Shown piece after piece: positions 44,534 to 52,708 of a stretch of 53,504 bases of DNA. This stretch comes from an uncultured Bacteroidales bacterium. GTDB lineage: Bacteria; Bacteroidota; Bacteroidia; Bacteroidales; WCHB1-69. The notes under the pieces were generated by a model that had not been told where the DNA came from, did no database searches, and saw only the letters and a list, made by a program, of their open reading frames with translations. Within the stretch, counting starts at the first letter, position 1. The number at the start of each line of letters is the position of its first letter. Made by a program: the position numbers and the translations under genes. Location of the stretch: NCBI GenBank assembly GCA_900317715.1, contig ONHS01000016.1, positions 1-53,504 on the forward strand. The letters are read 5' to 3'.

Positions 44534-44605
44534 GGTTTAAGGTTTAGGGGGCTGCAGAAACAGCACCAAATCCATAAACCTTCAACCTTAAACCATAAAC
44601 CAAAA
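44529..44605 (+). repeat. GGTTTAA words, then ACC-rich words before panB
   Basis: GTTTAAGGTTTAAGGTTTAG begins in the DUF2461 stop; after a short unique piece, CATAAACCTTCAACCTTAAA words lead to the panB promoter. The two halves are roughly reverse complements. Confidence 0.8.
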
Positions 44606-44610
44606 AATAG

Positions 44611-44618
44611 TATTTTTG
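44611..44618 (+). promoter_or_regulatory. -7 promoter box (TATTTTTG) for panB
   Basis: TATTTTTGCCGCC, 21 bases before the panB ATG. Confidence 0.7.
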
Positions 44619-44639
44619 CCGCCGTAATTTTCGAAAAAA

Positions 44640-45461
44640 ATGTCACAGTATTTATCCACGGATGTCACGAAAGTGACGACCAACACTTTGATGAAGATGC
44701 GCCAGCAAGGCGAGCGCATCGCCATGTTAACCGCATACGATTATTCCATAGCCAAGTTGTTGGATATGGCCAAGATAGACGTAGTTTTGGTGGGTGATTC
44801 CGCCGCCAATGTGATGGCTGGATACACCACCACGCTGCCCATCACGCTTAACGAGATGATCTACCACGCCTCTTCGGTGGTGCGTGCTGTGAAGCGCGCC
44901 CTCGTGGTGGTGGATATGCCTTTCGGTACCTACCAAGGAAACTCCAAGGTGGCGCTCGACTCGGCCATTCGCATCATGAAGGAGTCCGGAGCCGATGCCA
45001 TCAAGCTCGAGGGCGGTTCGGAGGTTATCGAGTCCATCGACCGCATCCTCAGTGCGGGAATTCCTGTGATGGGTCACCTCGGACTTACCCCGCAGTCTAT
45101 CAATAAGTTTGGTACCTACGCTGTGCGTGCCACTTCTGAGGAGGAGGCCGACCTGCTGCGTAAGAACGCCCTGTTGTTGCAGGAACACGGCTGTTTTGCT
45201 CTGGTGTTGGAGAAGATCCCCGCCACGTTGGCCAAGGAAGTCACCGACAGCCTCCAGATCCCGACTATCGGTATCGGTGCCGGTCGCCACACCTCCGGTC
45301 AGGTGCTCGTCTTCCACGACATGATGGGCATCACGCAGCAGTTCACCCCGCGTTTCTTGCGCCGCTATCTCAATCTGAGCGAGGAGATTGTGGGTGCCAT
45401 CGAACATTATATCTCCGATGTGAAAGAAAACACATTCCCCAATGAGTCTGAGCAATACTGA
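44640..45461 (+). CDS. panB: 3-methyl-2-oxobutanoate hydroxymethyltransferase
   Basis: A 273-residue cytoplasmic enzyme of pantothenate (coenzyme A) synthesis, adding a hydroxymethyl group from methylene-THF to ketoisovalerate to give ketopantoate. Motifs: [29 protein letters not shown] (metal-binding Asp), [29 protein letters not shown] (catalytic Glu region) and [21 protein letters not shown]. Full length. Its stop overlaps the start of the pseudouridine synthase gene by 20 bases. Confidence 0.96.
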   Translation: MSQYLSTDVTKVTTNTLMKMRQQGERIAMLTAYDYSIAKLLDMAKIDVVLVGDSAANVMAGYTTTLPITLNEMIYHASSVVRAVKRALVVVDMPFGTYQGNSKVALDSAIRIMKESGADAIKLEGGSEVIESIDRILSAGIPVMGHLGLTPQSINKFGTYAVRATSEEEADLLRKNALLLQEHGCFALVLEKIPATLAKEVTDSLQIPTIGIGAGRHTSGQVLVFHDMMGITQQFTPRFLRRYLNLSEEIVGAIEHYISDVKENTFPNESEQY

Positions 45462-46161
45462 GACATACGAGGATATAGCGAGAAGAATACTCTTTGAGGA
45501 CAATCACATTATTGTCGTCAATAAGATTGCGGGCGAACTTTCCCAAGGCGACGACACGGGCGACGAGCCGTTGTTGGAGAAGGTACGCACCTATATCCGT
45601 GTGCAGAAGGAGAAGACGGGCAATGTCTTCTGCGGTTTGTTGCATCGTCTTGACCGTCCGGTGAGCGGCGCGATTATTTACGCTCGCACTTCCAAGGCGT
45701 TGGGGCGCCTCAGTGATATGCTCAAAGAGCACCGCATCCATAAGTTTTATTGGGCCATCGTGGAGGGCTGTCCTGAAATCCCCCAACAGAAATTGGTGAA
45801 CTGGTTGTATAAGAATCGCGAGAAAAACAGAACATACGTGTCTGATACTGAGCAGGAAAACTGGCAACTATCGGAGTTGGACTACAAGGTGCTGGCCCAT
45901 TCGGAAAGATATGCTCTGTTGGAAGTGGAATTGCACACCGGCCGTCATCACCAAATCCGGGCACAATTGTCGCATATCGGTCATACCATAAAAGGCGATT
46001 TGAAATACGGTGCAAAACGCTCGGAACCAGATGCTTCCATCTGTCTTCATGCCAGAAGACTGGAATTCGAACACCCAGTCACACATGAACAAATCTGCCT
46101 TGAAGCAGAACCTTACAATCCCCTGTTTAGAAAAATTCTAGAAGGAGAGGAATCCGTATAA
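45442..46161 (+). CDS. RluA-family pseudouridine synthase
   Basis: A 239-residue RNA pseudouridine synthase. The catalytic motif [14 protein letters not shown] holds Asp71; also present are [20 protein letters not shown] at the N-terminus, the [15 protein letters not shown] motif and [13 protein letters not shown]. No S4 domain is fused, as in the single-domain RluA/RluC-like members. The target site cannot be predicted. It overlaps panB by 20 bases, so the two are co-transcribed. Confidence 0.9.
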   Translation: MSLSNTETYEDIARRILFEDNHIIVVNKIAGELSQGDDTGDEPLLEKVRTYIRVQKEKTGNVFCGLLHRLDRPVSGAIIYARTSKALGRLSDMLKEHRIHKFYWAIVEGCPEIPQQKLVNWLYKNREKNRTYVSDTEQENWQLSELDYKVLAHSERYALLEVELHTGRHHQIRAQLSHIGHTIKGDLKYGAKRSEPDASICLHARRLEFEHPVTHEQICLEAEPYNPLFRKILEGEESV

Positions 46162-46189
46162 AATGTAACGTGTTGCGTCCTTGACCTCT

Positions 46190-46211
46190 GAGACGTAGCA
46201 CGCTACATCTC
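46190..46211. terminator. GAGACGTAGC hairpin after the pseudouridine synthase gene
   Basis: GAGACGTAGC and GCTACATCTC form a stem with one mismatch around AC. No T-run follows, so it may be a palindromic repeat of the GAGACG family rather than a true terminator. The rest of 46162-46330 is AT-rich with a near-consensus CACTTTTGCCGCC before the next gene. Confidence 0.45.
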
Positions 46212-46330
46212 TTCGAGATTATGAAATTTTAACATTTTTTTCTCGTTGATTCCCAGCTGTTTATTTGAAAAATTTGGTGGTTTCAATAATATTTTGCACT
46301 TTTGCCGCCAATTTTAAATTTGGTTAAAAT

Positions 46331-47347
46331 ATGTTTTTCAACCTCAAGAAGAAACTGATGTGCAGGGCGATAGACAAAAGGAATGGACAGCGTCCTTTTG
46401 ATTATCAATTTGCCGAGAATTTTTCACTCGAAGGCGTTGACGACCCTTGGATTAACAATTCCTACTATTTTTCTGCGCATGATGAGAAAATGTCGGTTTT
46501 TACGCGCTTGGGTAGGCGAGTGAACGCGGAAGAGATCTGGTTCGCAGTCTATTTGGATGGAAAATTGTATTCTTTGAGACAAGAGTTTTTTCCACAGGGG
46601 CAGTCGCCCATCGTGGTTGAAAAAGCGGGTGAGGATTGGAGCATCGCGTATCAAGGCACCCTGAACGACCATGACGAAATCCTCTTTCAGGCAAAGTTTG
46701 TCGCCAAGCAGAACCCCGTCGATTTCACCAGCAACATGCCGGCGGCGCGGATGGCTACGGGCATGGCCAATGAGAAGTGGAGCAGGGCGTTTTTCGAAGA
46801 GCTGCAGAACATCAGCGGGCAATGCCACTATGAGCAGGAAGGCGTTTTGGAAGGACGTATGACCTTGAATGGCAATACGATAGACTTCCAATTGCCCTGC
46901 GTCCGCGATCACTCTTTTGGGAAGCGGGATTGGAACTATATGAACAACCACCTCTGGCTCATGGCGGTGGCCCCCGATCACCAGTTCAACTATTCGCTGG
47001 TCTCCTATCCGGTGATGAGCGTGTTAGAGGTGGGGCATTTTCGCGACGATGCAGGGATGCATTGCATGTGGCAGGCGGATTTGGATTTCCACAAAATCAA
47101 CAAAGGAACTGTTCCGCAGGAGCTGTCATTGAATATGACGTTGGATGACGGGAAAACCATTCCTGTGAGAGCCAAGGTGTTAGCCGGCGTGACCTACCGT
47201 TTTCAAGACGGCCAATATATTCTGCATGAGAATATCGCGGAGTTCACCATTGACGGGAAAACAGGCCGCGGAATTTTGGAAATCGGCTTTAACCACGATA
47301 ATAATCGTTTTTTTAATCAAAGAGAATTGAGTAGTATTAGACGATGA
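46331..47347 (+). CDS. DUF7064-like protein paired with a PEP-synthase-like gene
   Basis: A 338-residue protein without a signal peptide. The RDHSFGKRDWNYMNNHLWL segment (about 196-214) followed by SYPVMSVLEVGHF fits the all-beta DUF7064/7065 group (related in plan to AttH/tocopherol-cyclase-like lipid-associated proteins) that I know mainly beside PEP-utilising enzymes. This assignment is from memory of the motif and is tentative. The stop overlaps the start of the next gene (ATGA), so the two are translationally coupled. Function unknown. Confidence 0.65.
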   Translation: MFFNLKKKLMCRAIDKRNGQRPFDYQFAENFSLEGVDDPWINNSYYFSAHDEKMSVFTRLGRRVNAEEIWFAVYLDGKLYSLRQEFFPQGQSPIVVEKAGEDWSIAYQGTLNDHDEILFQAKFVAKQNPVDFTSNMPAARMATGMANEKWSRAFFEELQNISGQCHYEQEGVLEGRMTLNGNTIDFQLPCVRDHSFGKRDWNYMNNHLWLMAVAPDHQFNYSLVSYPVMSVLEVGHFRDDAGMHCMWQADLDFHKINKGTVPQELSLNMTLDDGKTIPVRAKVLAGVTYRFQDGQYILHENIAEFTIDGKTGRGILEIGFNHDNNRFFNQRELSSIRR

Positions 47348-49689
47348 AAATAGTTCAGTTAGGAGAATTGCCTGAGGCGTTGTATTCAAAGGTTGGAGGA
47401 AAGGCGAAGGGATTGGATTTGTTGATCAGAAATCATTTTAAAGTCCCTAAAGGTTTTGTAATCACTGAGATTGATCAGGTGGATGAAGCTGCTCTTTATC
47501 AGGCTTTTGATGCCATGGCCGTGGCACAGGTGTCGGTGCGCTCGTCGGCCTCCAATGAGGACCAGTCGGGGGCTTCCAACGCCGGGCAATACGAAACTTG
47601 CCTGTTCGTGGATCGCCCGCATCTGATGGAAAGCGTCCGGAAATGTCTGGATTCGTTGGAGTCCCATCGTGTGAAGGATTATGCCGAGCACTTCGGGTTG
47701 GGCGCAGGGACAATGAACATCGTCGTCCAGGAGATGATCGACAGCGACAAGGCAGGTGTGATGTTCACCGCCAGTCCGAACAAGGGCTCCGACATCCTGA
47801 TAGAGGCGGTCGATGGGCAAGGGGAGAACCTGGTCTCCGGGCAGGTGACCGCCCATCGTTACGAGATTTCCCGTAAGTGCTACCGCCCGTGCGCTGACGA
47901 TTTGCTGGACGAGGGTGAAATCAGGCGGCTCTATGATGCCGGAAAGCAGATCCGGACTACTTTTGGCGAAGAGAAGGATGTGGAATGGGCTCTCAAAGAC
48001 GGGGAACTCTATTTTCTGCAAATGCGTCCCATTACGACGGAAATAATTGATATTGAGGAGTTTGACAGAGATGACGATTTGAGCGGGCATCTGTTCACCA
48101 AGCGGAATGTGGGGGAGATGATGCCGGGCGCCGTCACTCCGCTGACCCTGGCCACCTCGGCGAAAGCCATTGATTACGGTATGCGCTATATGCTGGCCAA
48201 AGCGGGGGCGTATCAATCGCCTGACGATGAGAAGCCCTTGCGGCTGATCTCTTCGATATCAGGGCATCTGTTCTTCGATATGAACTTGCTCTACAACATG
48301 CACGCGAAAGTCGGGGTTGCCAACCCGCAGTCGATGAACTTGTCCATTATGGGGGAATACCACGATTTCCCGCCCATCGCGGCTGAGTATGCCAATCCGC
48401 TGGTGCGCAGTATCAACTCCGTGAAGTTCCTGAAGTTTGTGCTGTCGGGCCACCGTGCAATGAAAAAGTTCGATGCGCTGCTGACTCGGGTGCATTTTGC
48501 GGAAACCGATTCCTGCCGCGAACTCTACAAAAGCATTGATGCCAATATCGCGCTCCTGGATGAAAGCCTCATCTACCATTATGCCTCTTCCGCTTATTCC
48601 GGCAGCTCGTCCAGCACCCTGTACATGATGTTGGACAAGTATTTCCCTGACAAACAGGAGTATCAGTCGTTTCTGTCGCACCTGCTGTCCAACATCCCGA
48701 ACATCGAAAGTGCGGATATTTTGTCGCGATTGCAGGATTTGGCGCAGCTCATCAAGAAGCAGAGTCCGGAAGCCGTCGGTTTTACAGCCGACCAATTGTT
48801 GGAATACATCAAGAACAACGAGGCTGTTAACGCGCAATATCAGGAATTCTTGGAACATCACGGACATCGTTGCATCAAGGAGGCGGAGATGCGGAACAAA
48901 CCGTGGCGGGAGAACGAGATTCCGCTGATGAACTACCTGCTGAGCATCATCAACTCGCCGATGAGCTTGGTGCAGAAGGAGGAGGAAATCGACTATCGGA
49001 AAGAGTTCGCCTTCGTCAAGAATCCGCTGTTGAAGGCCGCTGCTATATCCTACGCCAAAAAATCGCGGCAGGCCGTGGTGGATCGCGAATCCACGAAATC
49101 GCAATTGATCAAGCTTATCGATATGTTCAAAACGCAGTATGCCCGGTTGGCCAACCTTCTGGTGACCGAAAACCTGCTCTCAGATGCGGACTTGATCTAT
49201 TTCCTGACGCATGAAGAAATCGGCCAACTCATCAACGGCGATACCGCACTGCACTCGATGGCCGTCAGACGGCGGAAGGCATACGCCATCCAGGAGGAGC
49301 TCTCTTTTGACGATATCTACATCGGCAAACCAACGGCAGATTTCTTTGATATAGAGCAGAATGACGGCGTGCTGAAAGGTGTTCCCGTCTCCAACGGAGA
49401 GTGCGAAGGGGTGGTGCATATCGTCTATTCGGTGGACGATGCAAACACCCTGCAGAAGGGCGAAATCATGGTGGCGCGTTTCACCGACATCGGCTGGACG
49501 CCCTACTATTCTATCGTCAACGGATTGATTACCGAGATCGGTTCCTCCTTGTCGCACGGCGCTGTGGTGGCCCGCGAGTACGCTCTGCCCGCCATCGTCA
49601 ACGTGAAGGGCGCTACGAAAATCCTGAAAAACGGCGATTATATCAAGATGAACGCCAGCAAGGGGACGATTGTCATTGAAAAAAAATAA
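47344..49689 (+). CDS. PEP synthase/rifampin phosphotransferase-like enzyme
   Basis: A 781-residue cytoplasmic phosphotransferase with three parts. The first is an N-terminal ATP-grasp domain of PPDK/PEP-synthase type (about 1-230; KVGGKAKGLDLLI, VSVRSSASNEDQSGASNAGQYET, VVQEMIDSDKAGVMFTASP, VEWALKDGELYFLQMRPIT). Next is a long helical middle (about 250-680). Last is a C-terminal swivelling phosphohistidine domain with His738 in SLSHGAVVAREYALPAIV. It lacks the large PEP-binding TIM barrel of true PEP synthase, so it resembles rifampin phosphotransferase, which uses ATP to phosphorylate a small acceptor. The acceptor is unknown. Coupled to the upstream DUF7064-like gene. Confidence 0.82.
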   Translation: MKIVQLGELPEALYSKVGGKAKGLDLLIRNHFKVPKGFVITEIDQVDEAALYQAFDAMAVAQVSVRSSASNEDQSGASNAGQYETCLFVDRPHLMESVRKCLDSLESHRVKDYAEHFGLGAGTMNIVVQEMIDSDKAGVMFTASPNKGSDILIEAVDGQGENLVSGQVTAHRYEISRKCYRPCADDLLDEGEIRRLYDAGKQIRTTFGEEKDVEWALKDGELYFLQMRPITTEIIDIEEFDRDDDLSGHLFTKRNVGEMMPGAVTPLTLATSAKAIDYGMRYMLAKAGAYQSPDDEKPLRLISSISGHLFFDMNLLYNMHAKVGVANPQSMNLSIMGEYHDFPPIAAEYANPLVRSINSVKFLKFVLSGHRAMKKFDALLTRVHFAETDSCRELYKSIDANIALLDESLIYHYASSAYSGSSSSTLYMMLDKYFPDKQEYQSFLSHLLSNIPNIESADILSRLQDLAQLIKKQSPEAVGFTADQLLEYIKNNEAVNAQYQEFLEHHGHRCIKEAEMRNKPWRENEIPLMNYLLSIINSPMSLVQKEEEIDYRKEFAFVKNPLLKAAAISYAKKSRQAVVDRESTKSQLIKLIDMFKTQYARLANLLVTENLLSDADLIYFLTHEEIGQLINGDTALHSMAVRRRKAYAIQEELSFDDIYIGKPTADFFDIEQNDGVLKGVPVSNGECEGVVHIVYSVDDANTLQKGEIMVARFTDIGWTPYYSIVNGLITEIGSSLSHGAVVAREYALPAIVNVKGATKILKNGDYIKMNASKGTIVIEKK

Positions 49690-49697
49690 TACTTTTG
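49690..49697 (+). promoter_or_regulatory. -7 promoter box (TACTTTTG) for the C10 protease gene
   Basis: TACTTTTGCGCC directly after the preceding stop and 24 bases before ATG 49722. Confidence 0.7.
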
Positions 49698-49721
49698 CGC
49701 CCTCATTCAAATTCGAACAAG

Positions 49722-50756
49722 ATGAAGAAATTTTTATCCGTAATGTTTTTGTTTTGCGTTCTTTGTGGATGGGCGCAAACGCCACTCCTCAGCACGCAGT
49801 GGAACCAAGAATATCCCTTCAATATACTTTTCCCGGCAGACCCGCTTGAAAATTACGCCCGTTGTTACACGGGGTGTCCTGCTACGGCTATGGGACAGAT
49901 TCTCAACCATTTGCGGACGACGCAAAACACGCGTTTCGACGACAGCGACGACTATTACGCGAGTTACGCCAGTCGGCAATTCCACATCGATGACGATTGG
50001 GATACCTACCAATTTCCCTCTTTCCCGCAGTTGAACGAGTTGTTGGATTCAGCGGATGCTGCGTTCCAGCGCGGCGAGGAACTTTCCGACTCTTTGGTGT
50101 CCGCTCTGATTTTCGCCAGCGGTATGGCCTGCAAGCAGGTCTATACAGCGTCGCCGAATTATGGTTCCGGCACTTTTTCGGTGGATCAAGCGTTTGCGGC
50201 TTACCAGCGTTTCGGTTTTGCGGACTGCCAGCTGTTTCGGGAGCCCGATTCCACTATGTACGCTATTTTGATCTCCAATTTGCAGAACGGTTATCCCGCC
50301 CATCTGGCGGTGGAGAACAATGCTGGAACGAGCGGGCACAACGTGGTGGTTGACGGCTATCGCGAAAGCGACGGCAAGTTCCACATCAACTTTGGGTGGG
50401 GTGGCTACAAGGACAACTGGTACAAACTCCCTGATCCCAATGGTTATTCTTACGGCTGGACAAAAATCGAGGGCCTTATCGTGGATATCATTCCCACGAC
50501 TGTTTCTGTAGTCTCTCACGAACCTTCCCGCCAGAAGCCGCTGGAGGTTTATCCCAACCCTGTTTCCGATCTCCTTTACCTCAAAAACCTCCCTTCTGAA
50601 ACGGTGGATTATGCCATTTTCGATGTTTCAGGCAGAATGGTGACCGCTGGCACCTCCAATGGCACCATTTCCGTCGCAGGACTGGAAAAGGGGCTCTATC
50701 TTCTGCAAATCAAGGGTGAAAAACAGGCCGCAACGGCTAAGTTTGTGGTGAAGTAG
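49722..50756 (+). CDS. C10 (streptopain-like) cysteine protease with T9SS type A signal
   Basis: A 344-residue exported protease. The signal peptide (about 1-19) is followed almost at once by the catalytic domain: Cys52 in YTGCPATAMGQIL and His in TSGHNVVVDGYRE (about 210), with INFGWGGYKDNWYKL after it. This matches the streptopain/interpain family. The ~100-residue inhibitory prodomain usual in the family is missing. The C-terminal ~75 residues (KPLEVYPNPVSDLLYL to KFVVK) are a type A T9SS signal. ATG 49722 is used because the longer frame starts in the -7 box. The 3' end overlaps the convergent patatin gene by 20 bases. Confidence 0.88.
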   Translation: MKKFLSVMFLFCVLCGWAQTPLLSTQWNQEYPFNILFPADPLENYARCYTGCPATAMGQILNHLRTTQNTRFDDSDDYYASYASRQFHIDDDWDTYQFPSFPQLNELLDSADAAFQRGEELSDSLVSALIFASGMACKQVYTASPNYGSGTFSVDQAFAAYQRFGFADCQLFREPDSTMYAILISNLQNGYPAHLAVENNAGTSGHNVVVDGYRESDGKFHINFGWGGYKDNWYKLPDPNGYSYGWTKIEGLIVDIIPTTVSVVSHEPSRQKPLEVYPNPVSDLLYLKNLPSETVDYAIFDVSGRMVTAGTSNGTISVAGLEKGLYLLQIKGEKQAATAKFVVK

Positions 50757-51663
50757 CTTTTCGTGCGCTTCCTTTTCCGAATGCTCTGATGGCCGACAGT
50801 CCTTTCTCGAGGGTGGCGCGGAACATCTCCTCGGGGTTGGTCGCCGCTTTTTTCTTGTGCTTCTTGGGGAAGTGGATGTTCTCCTTGGGCATAACACGCT
50901 GATAACCATTCTCCTCCAACACTTTCACCGTGCTTTCATAGCCACGGAAAAACAACTCTTCGATTCTCGAAATGTCGTGGGCCATGCAGCCGTAGGTGTC
51001 AAGGTCGATGAAGAGGTCGGCTTGTGCGGAGTCGGCGGCCACATTCGACACCATCATCATCATGAAAGAGCGGTATGCTATCGAAATGAGGTTGTTCTTG
51101 AGCTTCTCAGCTTCCATATGGTTGAGGTTGAGGGCGATAACCTTGTCGCATTTCTGTCGGATGGCCGACACGGGCAGGTTTTGGAACGTGCCGCCGTCAA
51201 CGTAGTGCGTCCCGTTGATGCACATCGGCTGGAAGATGACCGGGATGGAGCATGAGGCTACCACCCTCGGGGCGATCTCCCCTTTGGTGAACACCTTCGA
51301 CATGCCGCGTTCCATGTCGGAAGCCACGATGAGGGTGGGGATGGGCAGCTCCTCCAAACGGTTGTAAGGCAGCAGGTTTTTGACCAAAGTCAGCAGCGGT
51401 CGCGAGTCGAAAAGTCCCCCTTTCGGCAGACTTGGTGCGACGATGTCCTTGAAGAAGTTCAACCCCTGAAAGGTCTCGATCATCTGTTTCGGGGAAAAGC
51501 CTGCCGAGTAGAGCACCGCCACGAGGGCACCCACGCTGGTACCCGACACGATGTCCGGTTTAATGCCATATTCTTTCAACGCCTGAAGTGCGCCGCAGTG
51601 GGCCGCACCCTTGGCCCCACCTCCACTGAAAGCGATGCCCAACGGATATTTCTTTGTTGCCAT
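50737..51663 (-). CDS. Patatin-like phospholipase
   Basis: A 308-residue patatin-family lipid acyl hydrolase: oxyanion motif SGGGAKGAAHCG (13-24), nucleophile Ser43 in GTSVG and Asp156 in VDGG form the Ser-Asp dyad. No signal peptide; likely cytoplasmic, resembling RssA-type proteins. The tail is basic (PKKHKKKAATNP). ATG 51663 is chosen because the minus-strand -7 box (51685-51692) lies inside the longer frame to 51750. Confidence 0.9.
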   Translation of the reverse strand: MATKKYPLGIAFSGGGAKGAAHCGALQALKEYGIKPDIVSGTSVGALVAVLYSAGFSPKQMIETFQGLNFFKDIVAPSLPKGGLFDSRPLLTLVKNLLPYNRLEELPIPTLIVASDMERGMSKVFTKGEIAPRVVASCSIPVIFQPMCINGTHYVDGGTFQNLPVSAIRQKCDKVIALNLNHMEAEKLKNNLISIAYRSFMMMMVSNVAADSAQADLFIDLDTYGCMAHDISRIEELFFRGYESTVKVLEENGYQRVMPKENIHFPKKHKKKAATNPEEMFRATLEKGLSAIRAFGKGSARKATSPQT

Positions 51664-51684
51664 TTTGCTAAAACATTTAGGCGG

Positions 51685-51692
51685 CAAAGGTA
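51685..51692 (-). promoter_or_regulatory. -7 promoter box (TACCTTTG) for the patatin gene
   Basis: Minus-strand TACCTTTGCCGCC, 21 bases before ATG 51663. Confidence 0.65.
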
Positions 51693-51726
51693 CGAAAAAA
51701 CACTTGACAAACCTCTCATAATTTTG

Positions 51727-51734
51727 TATCTTTG
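51727..51734 (+). promoter_or_regulatory. -7 promoter box (TATCTTTG) reading into a repeat-rich non-coding region
   Basis: TATCTTTGCAAA preceded by CACTTGACAAACC, a good promoter-like arrangement. No ORF longer than about 15 codons follows on the plus strand. Confidence 0.55.
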
Positions 51735-51810
51735 CAAAACGATTTGGCAAGTCTTTGGCAAGGAGATGAGAGCTTCTTGAGAGCTACCAGAAAGCAAGAT
51801 GCCATATCAG

Positions 51811-51869
51811 TTCTTCGATAGTTGTTCGATACTTCTTCGATAGTTCTTCGATAAATTATCGAAGAACTA
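51811..51869 (+). repeat. Four 11-base TTCTTCGATAG repeats ending in a perfect hairpin
   Basis: Units at 51811, 51822, 51833 and 51844: TTCTTCGATAG, TTGTTCGATAC, TTCTTCGATAG, TTCTTCGATAA. TAGTTCTTCGATAA (51841-51854) is exactly complementary to TTATCGAAGAACTA (51856-51869) with a one-base centre. The period differs from the seven-base words elsewhere, so this looks like protein-binding sites. Confidence 0.8.
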
Positions 51870-51954
51870 TAGTAGAAATAACGAGGAAGTATGGAATAAA
51901 TGTTGACCTTGCCCGCTGTCTGATACGGCTCAAGTATTTGCGTTTTCAAAAAAA

Positions 51955-51976
51955 TTATCGAACAATGTTCGGATAA
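51955..51976. promoter_or_regulatory. Operator-like inverted repeat upstream of the ncRNA promoter
   Basis: TTATCGAACA and TGTTCGGATAA form an inverted repeat with one extra base, using the same TTCGATA/TATCGAA core as the 11-base repeats at 51811-51869. It ends 11 bases before the -7 box at 51988, where the upstream promoter element should be. Confidence 0.5.
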
Positions 51977-51987
51977 CAAAAAAAATG

Positions 51988-51995
51988 TATTTTTG
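51988..51995 (+). promoter_or_regulatory. -7 promoter box (TATTTTTG) for the candidate ncRNA
   Basis: TATTTTTGCCGC directly before the structured segment at 52000-52086. No plausible ORF starts downstream of it. Confidence 0.6.
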
Positions 51996-51999
51996 CCGC

Positions 52000-52086
52000 T
52001 GGAAATCAATAGGGGAACAGTCCGTCTCAGACGTCCACAATTTGGCGATGACCCTTCGGAGAGCCAACCTGTCGATTTCTTTTTTT
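52000..52086 (+). ncRNA. Candidate compact structured RNA with U-tract
   Basis: The outer stem pairs GAAATCAATAGG (52002-52013) with CCTGTCGATTTC (52068-52079): 12 positions with one mismatch and one G-U. Inside are a CGTC-TCA-GACG hairpin (52023-52033) and a TTGGC/GCCAA hairpin (52042-52067) capped by C-UUCG-G and stacked on the outer stem, giving a three-way junction. Seven Ts follow (52080-52086). With the -7 box at 51988 this makes a complete unit of about 87 bases. It does not match the SRP RNA loop or other families I know. A peptide of 18 codons (from ATG 52048) is possible but less convincing. Confidence 0.5.
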
Positions 52087-52494
52087 ATTTTTGTATTGCG
52101 GTGATACAGTATTGGATTACCTCTCCCGTTCGTTTGATGCCCACCATATCATTTTTACAGTGCCCAATCCTGCCAAATCATAATGCATTTCCTGCATCTG
52201 AGAAAATGATTCCTGATTCTTTACGCCTTTCTTGGGCGGTTTCGGTTTCCCGTATTTGACAGCATTTCGCAGAATGGTGTCAAGTTGCAACATCGCAAGT
52301 GTTGACTCATACGTTTTGGCAGCATGACGTATAGTCTCTGTAATAGAGAGGAAGCGGATGTTAATGTGGTCTTTTAATGAGCGGTTGTAAACCTGTTTGG
52401 TCGGATTCTTCTCTGTCCATGTGCGATAGACTTGAGAAATAATAGCTTCACGTTGTTTGAGTGCCTCTTTGCTGTTTTCTTGTGGTATAATCAT
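52085..52494 (-). pseudogene. Frameshifted Bacteroidota hypothetical gene (about 136 aa if restored)
   Basis: From ATG 52494 the frame reads MIIPQENSKEALKQREAIIS with an AAKTYESTLAMLQLD segment and KKGVKNQESFSQMQ. After GTVKMI (about 52145) the annotated frame ends in a short non-coding-like tail. One base fewer in that codon moves to VGIKRTGEVIQYCITAIQK and a TAA at 52085, which fits the domain better. So there is probably a one-base deletion or a sequencing error. An in-frame TTG at 52533 lies in the -7 box. Function unknown. Confidence 0.55.
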
Positions 52495-52522
52495 ATCGAT
52501 CAAACATTTTGAATTCAATTGG

Positions 52523-52530
52523 CAAAGATA
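52523..52530 (-). promoter_or_regulatory. -7 promoter box (TATCTTTG) for the hypothetical gene
   Basis: Minus-strand TATCTTTGCCAA, 28 bases before ATG 52494. The rest of 52531-52611 shows nothing further. Confidence 0.65.
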
Positions 52531-52611
52531 CAAATTGTTTTAATATCACGGTGCTTTCAGTTGTTGTTTATATGCAATATCTTCCACTAACTGCGGGACG
52601 CAGTTGCCCCC

Positions 52612-52643
52612 ACAAAAAAGGGCCCTCGTTTTCGAGAGCCCTT
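52612..52643 (-). terminator. Rho-independent terminator of korB
   Basis: On the minus strand AAGGGCTCTCG, AAAA, CGAGGGCCCTT then TTTT: an 11-base stem with one mismatch and a T-run, about 65 bases after the korB stop. Confidence 0.8.
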
Positions 52644-52664
52644 AATCATATATTTCAGGTTTCA

Positions 52665-52692
52665 GTAGAGACGCAAAATTTTGCGTCTCTAC
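52665..52692. repeat. Perfect 28-base GTAGAGACGC palindrome
   Basis: GTAGAGACGCAAAA followed by its exact reverse complement. It lies between the korB stop and its terminator. Same family as 37150-37177 and 31043-31070. Confidence 0.75.
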
Positions 52693-52708
52693 ATTCACGC
52701 CTTACGTC

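Noticed and set aside
51993..52259. Plus-strand 88-codon frame over the candidate ncRNA
   Set aside because: Its first codon lies in the -7 box (51988-51995), and the frame is antisense to a better-supported hypothetical gene.
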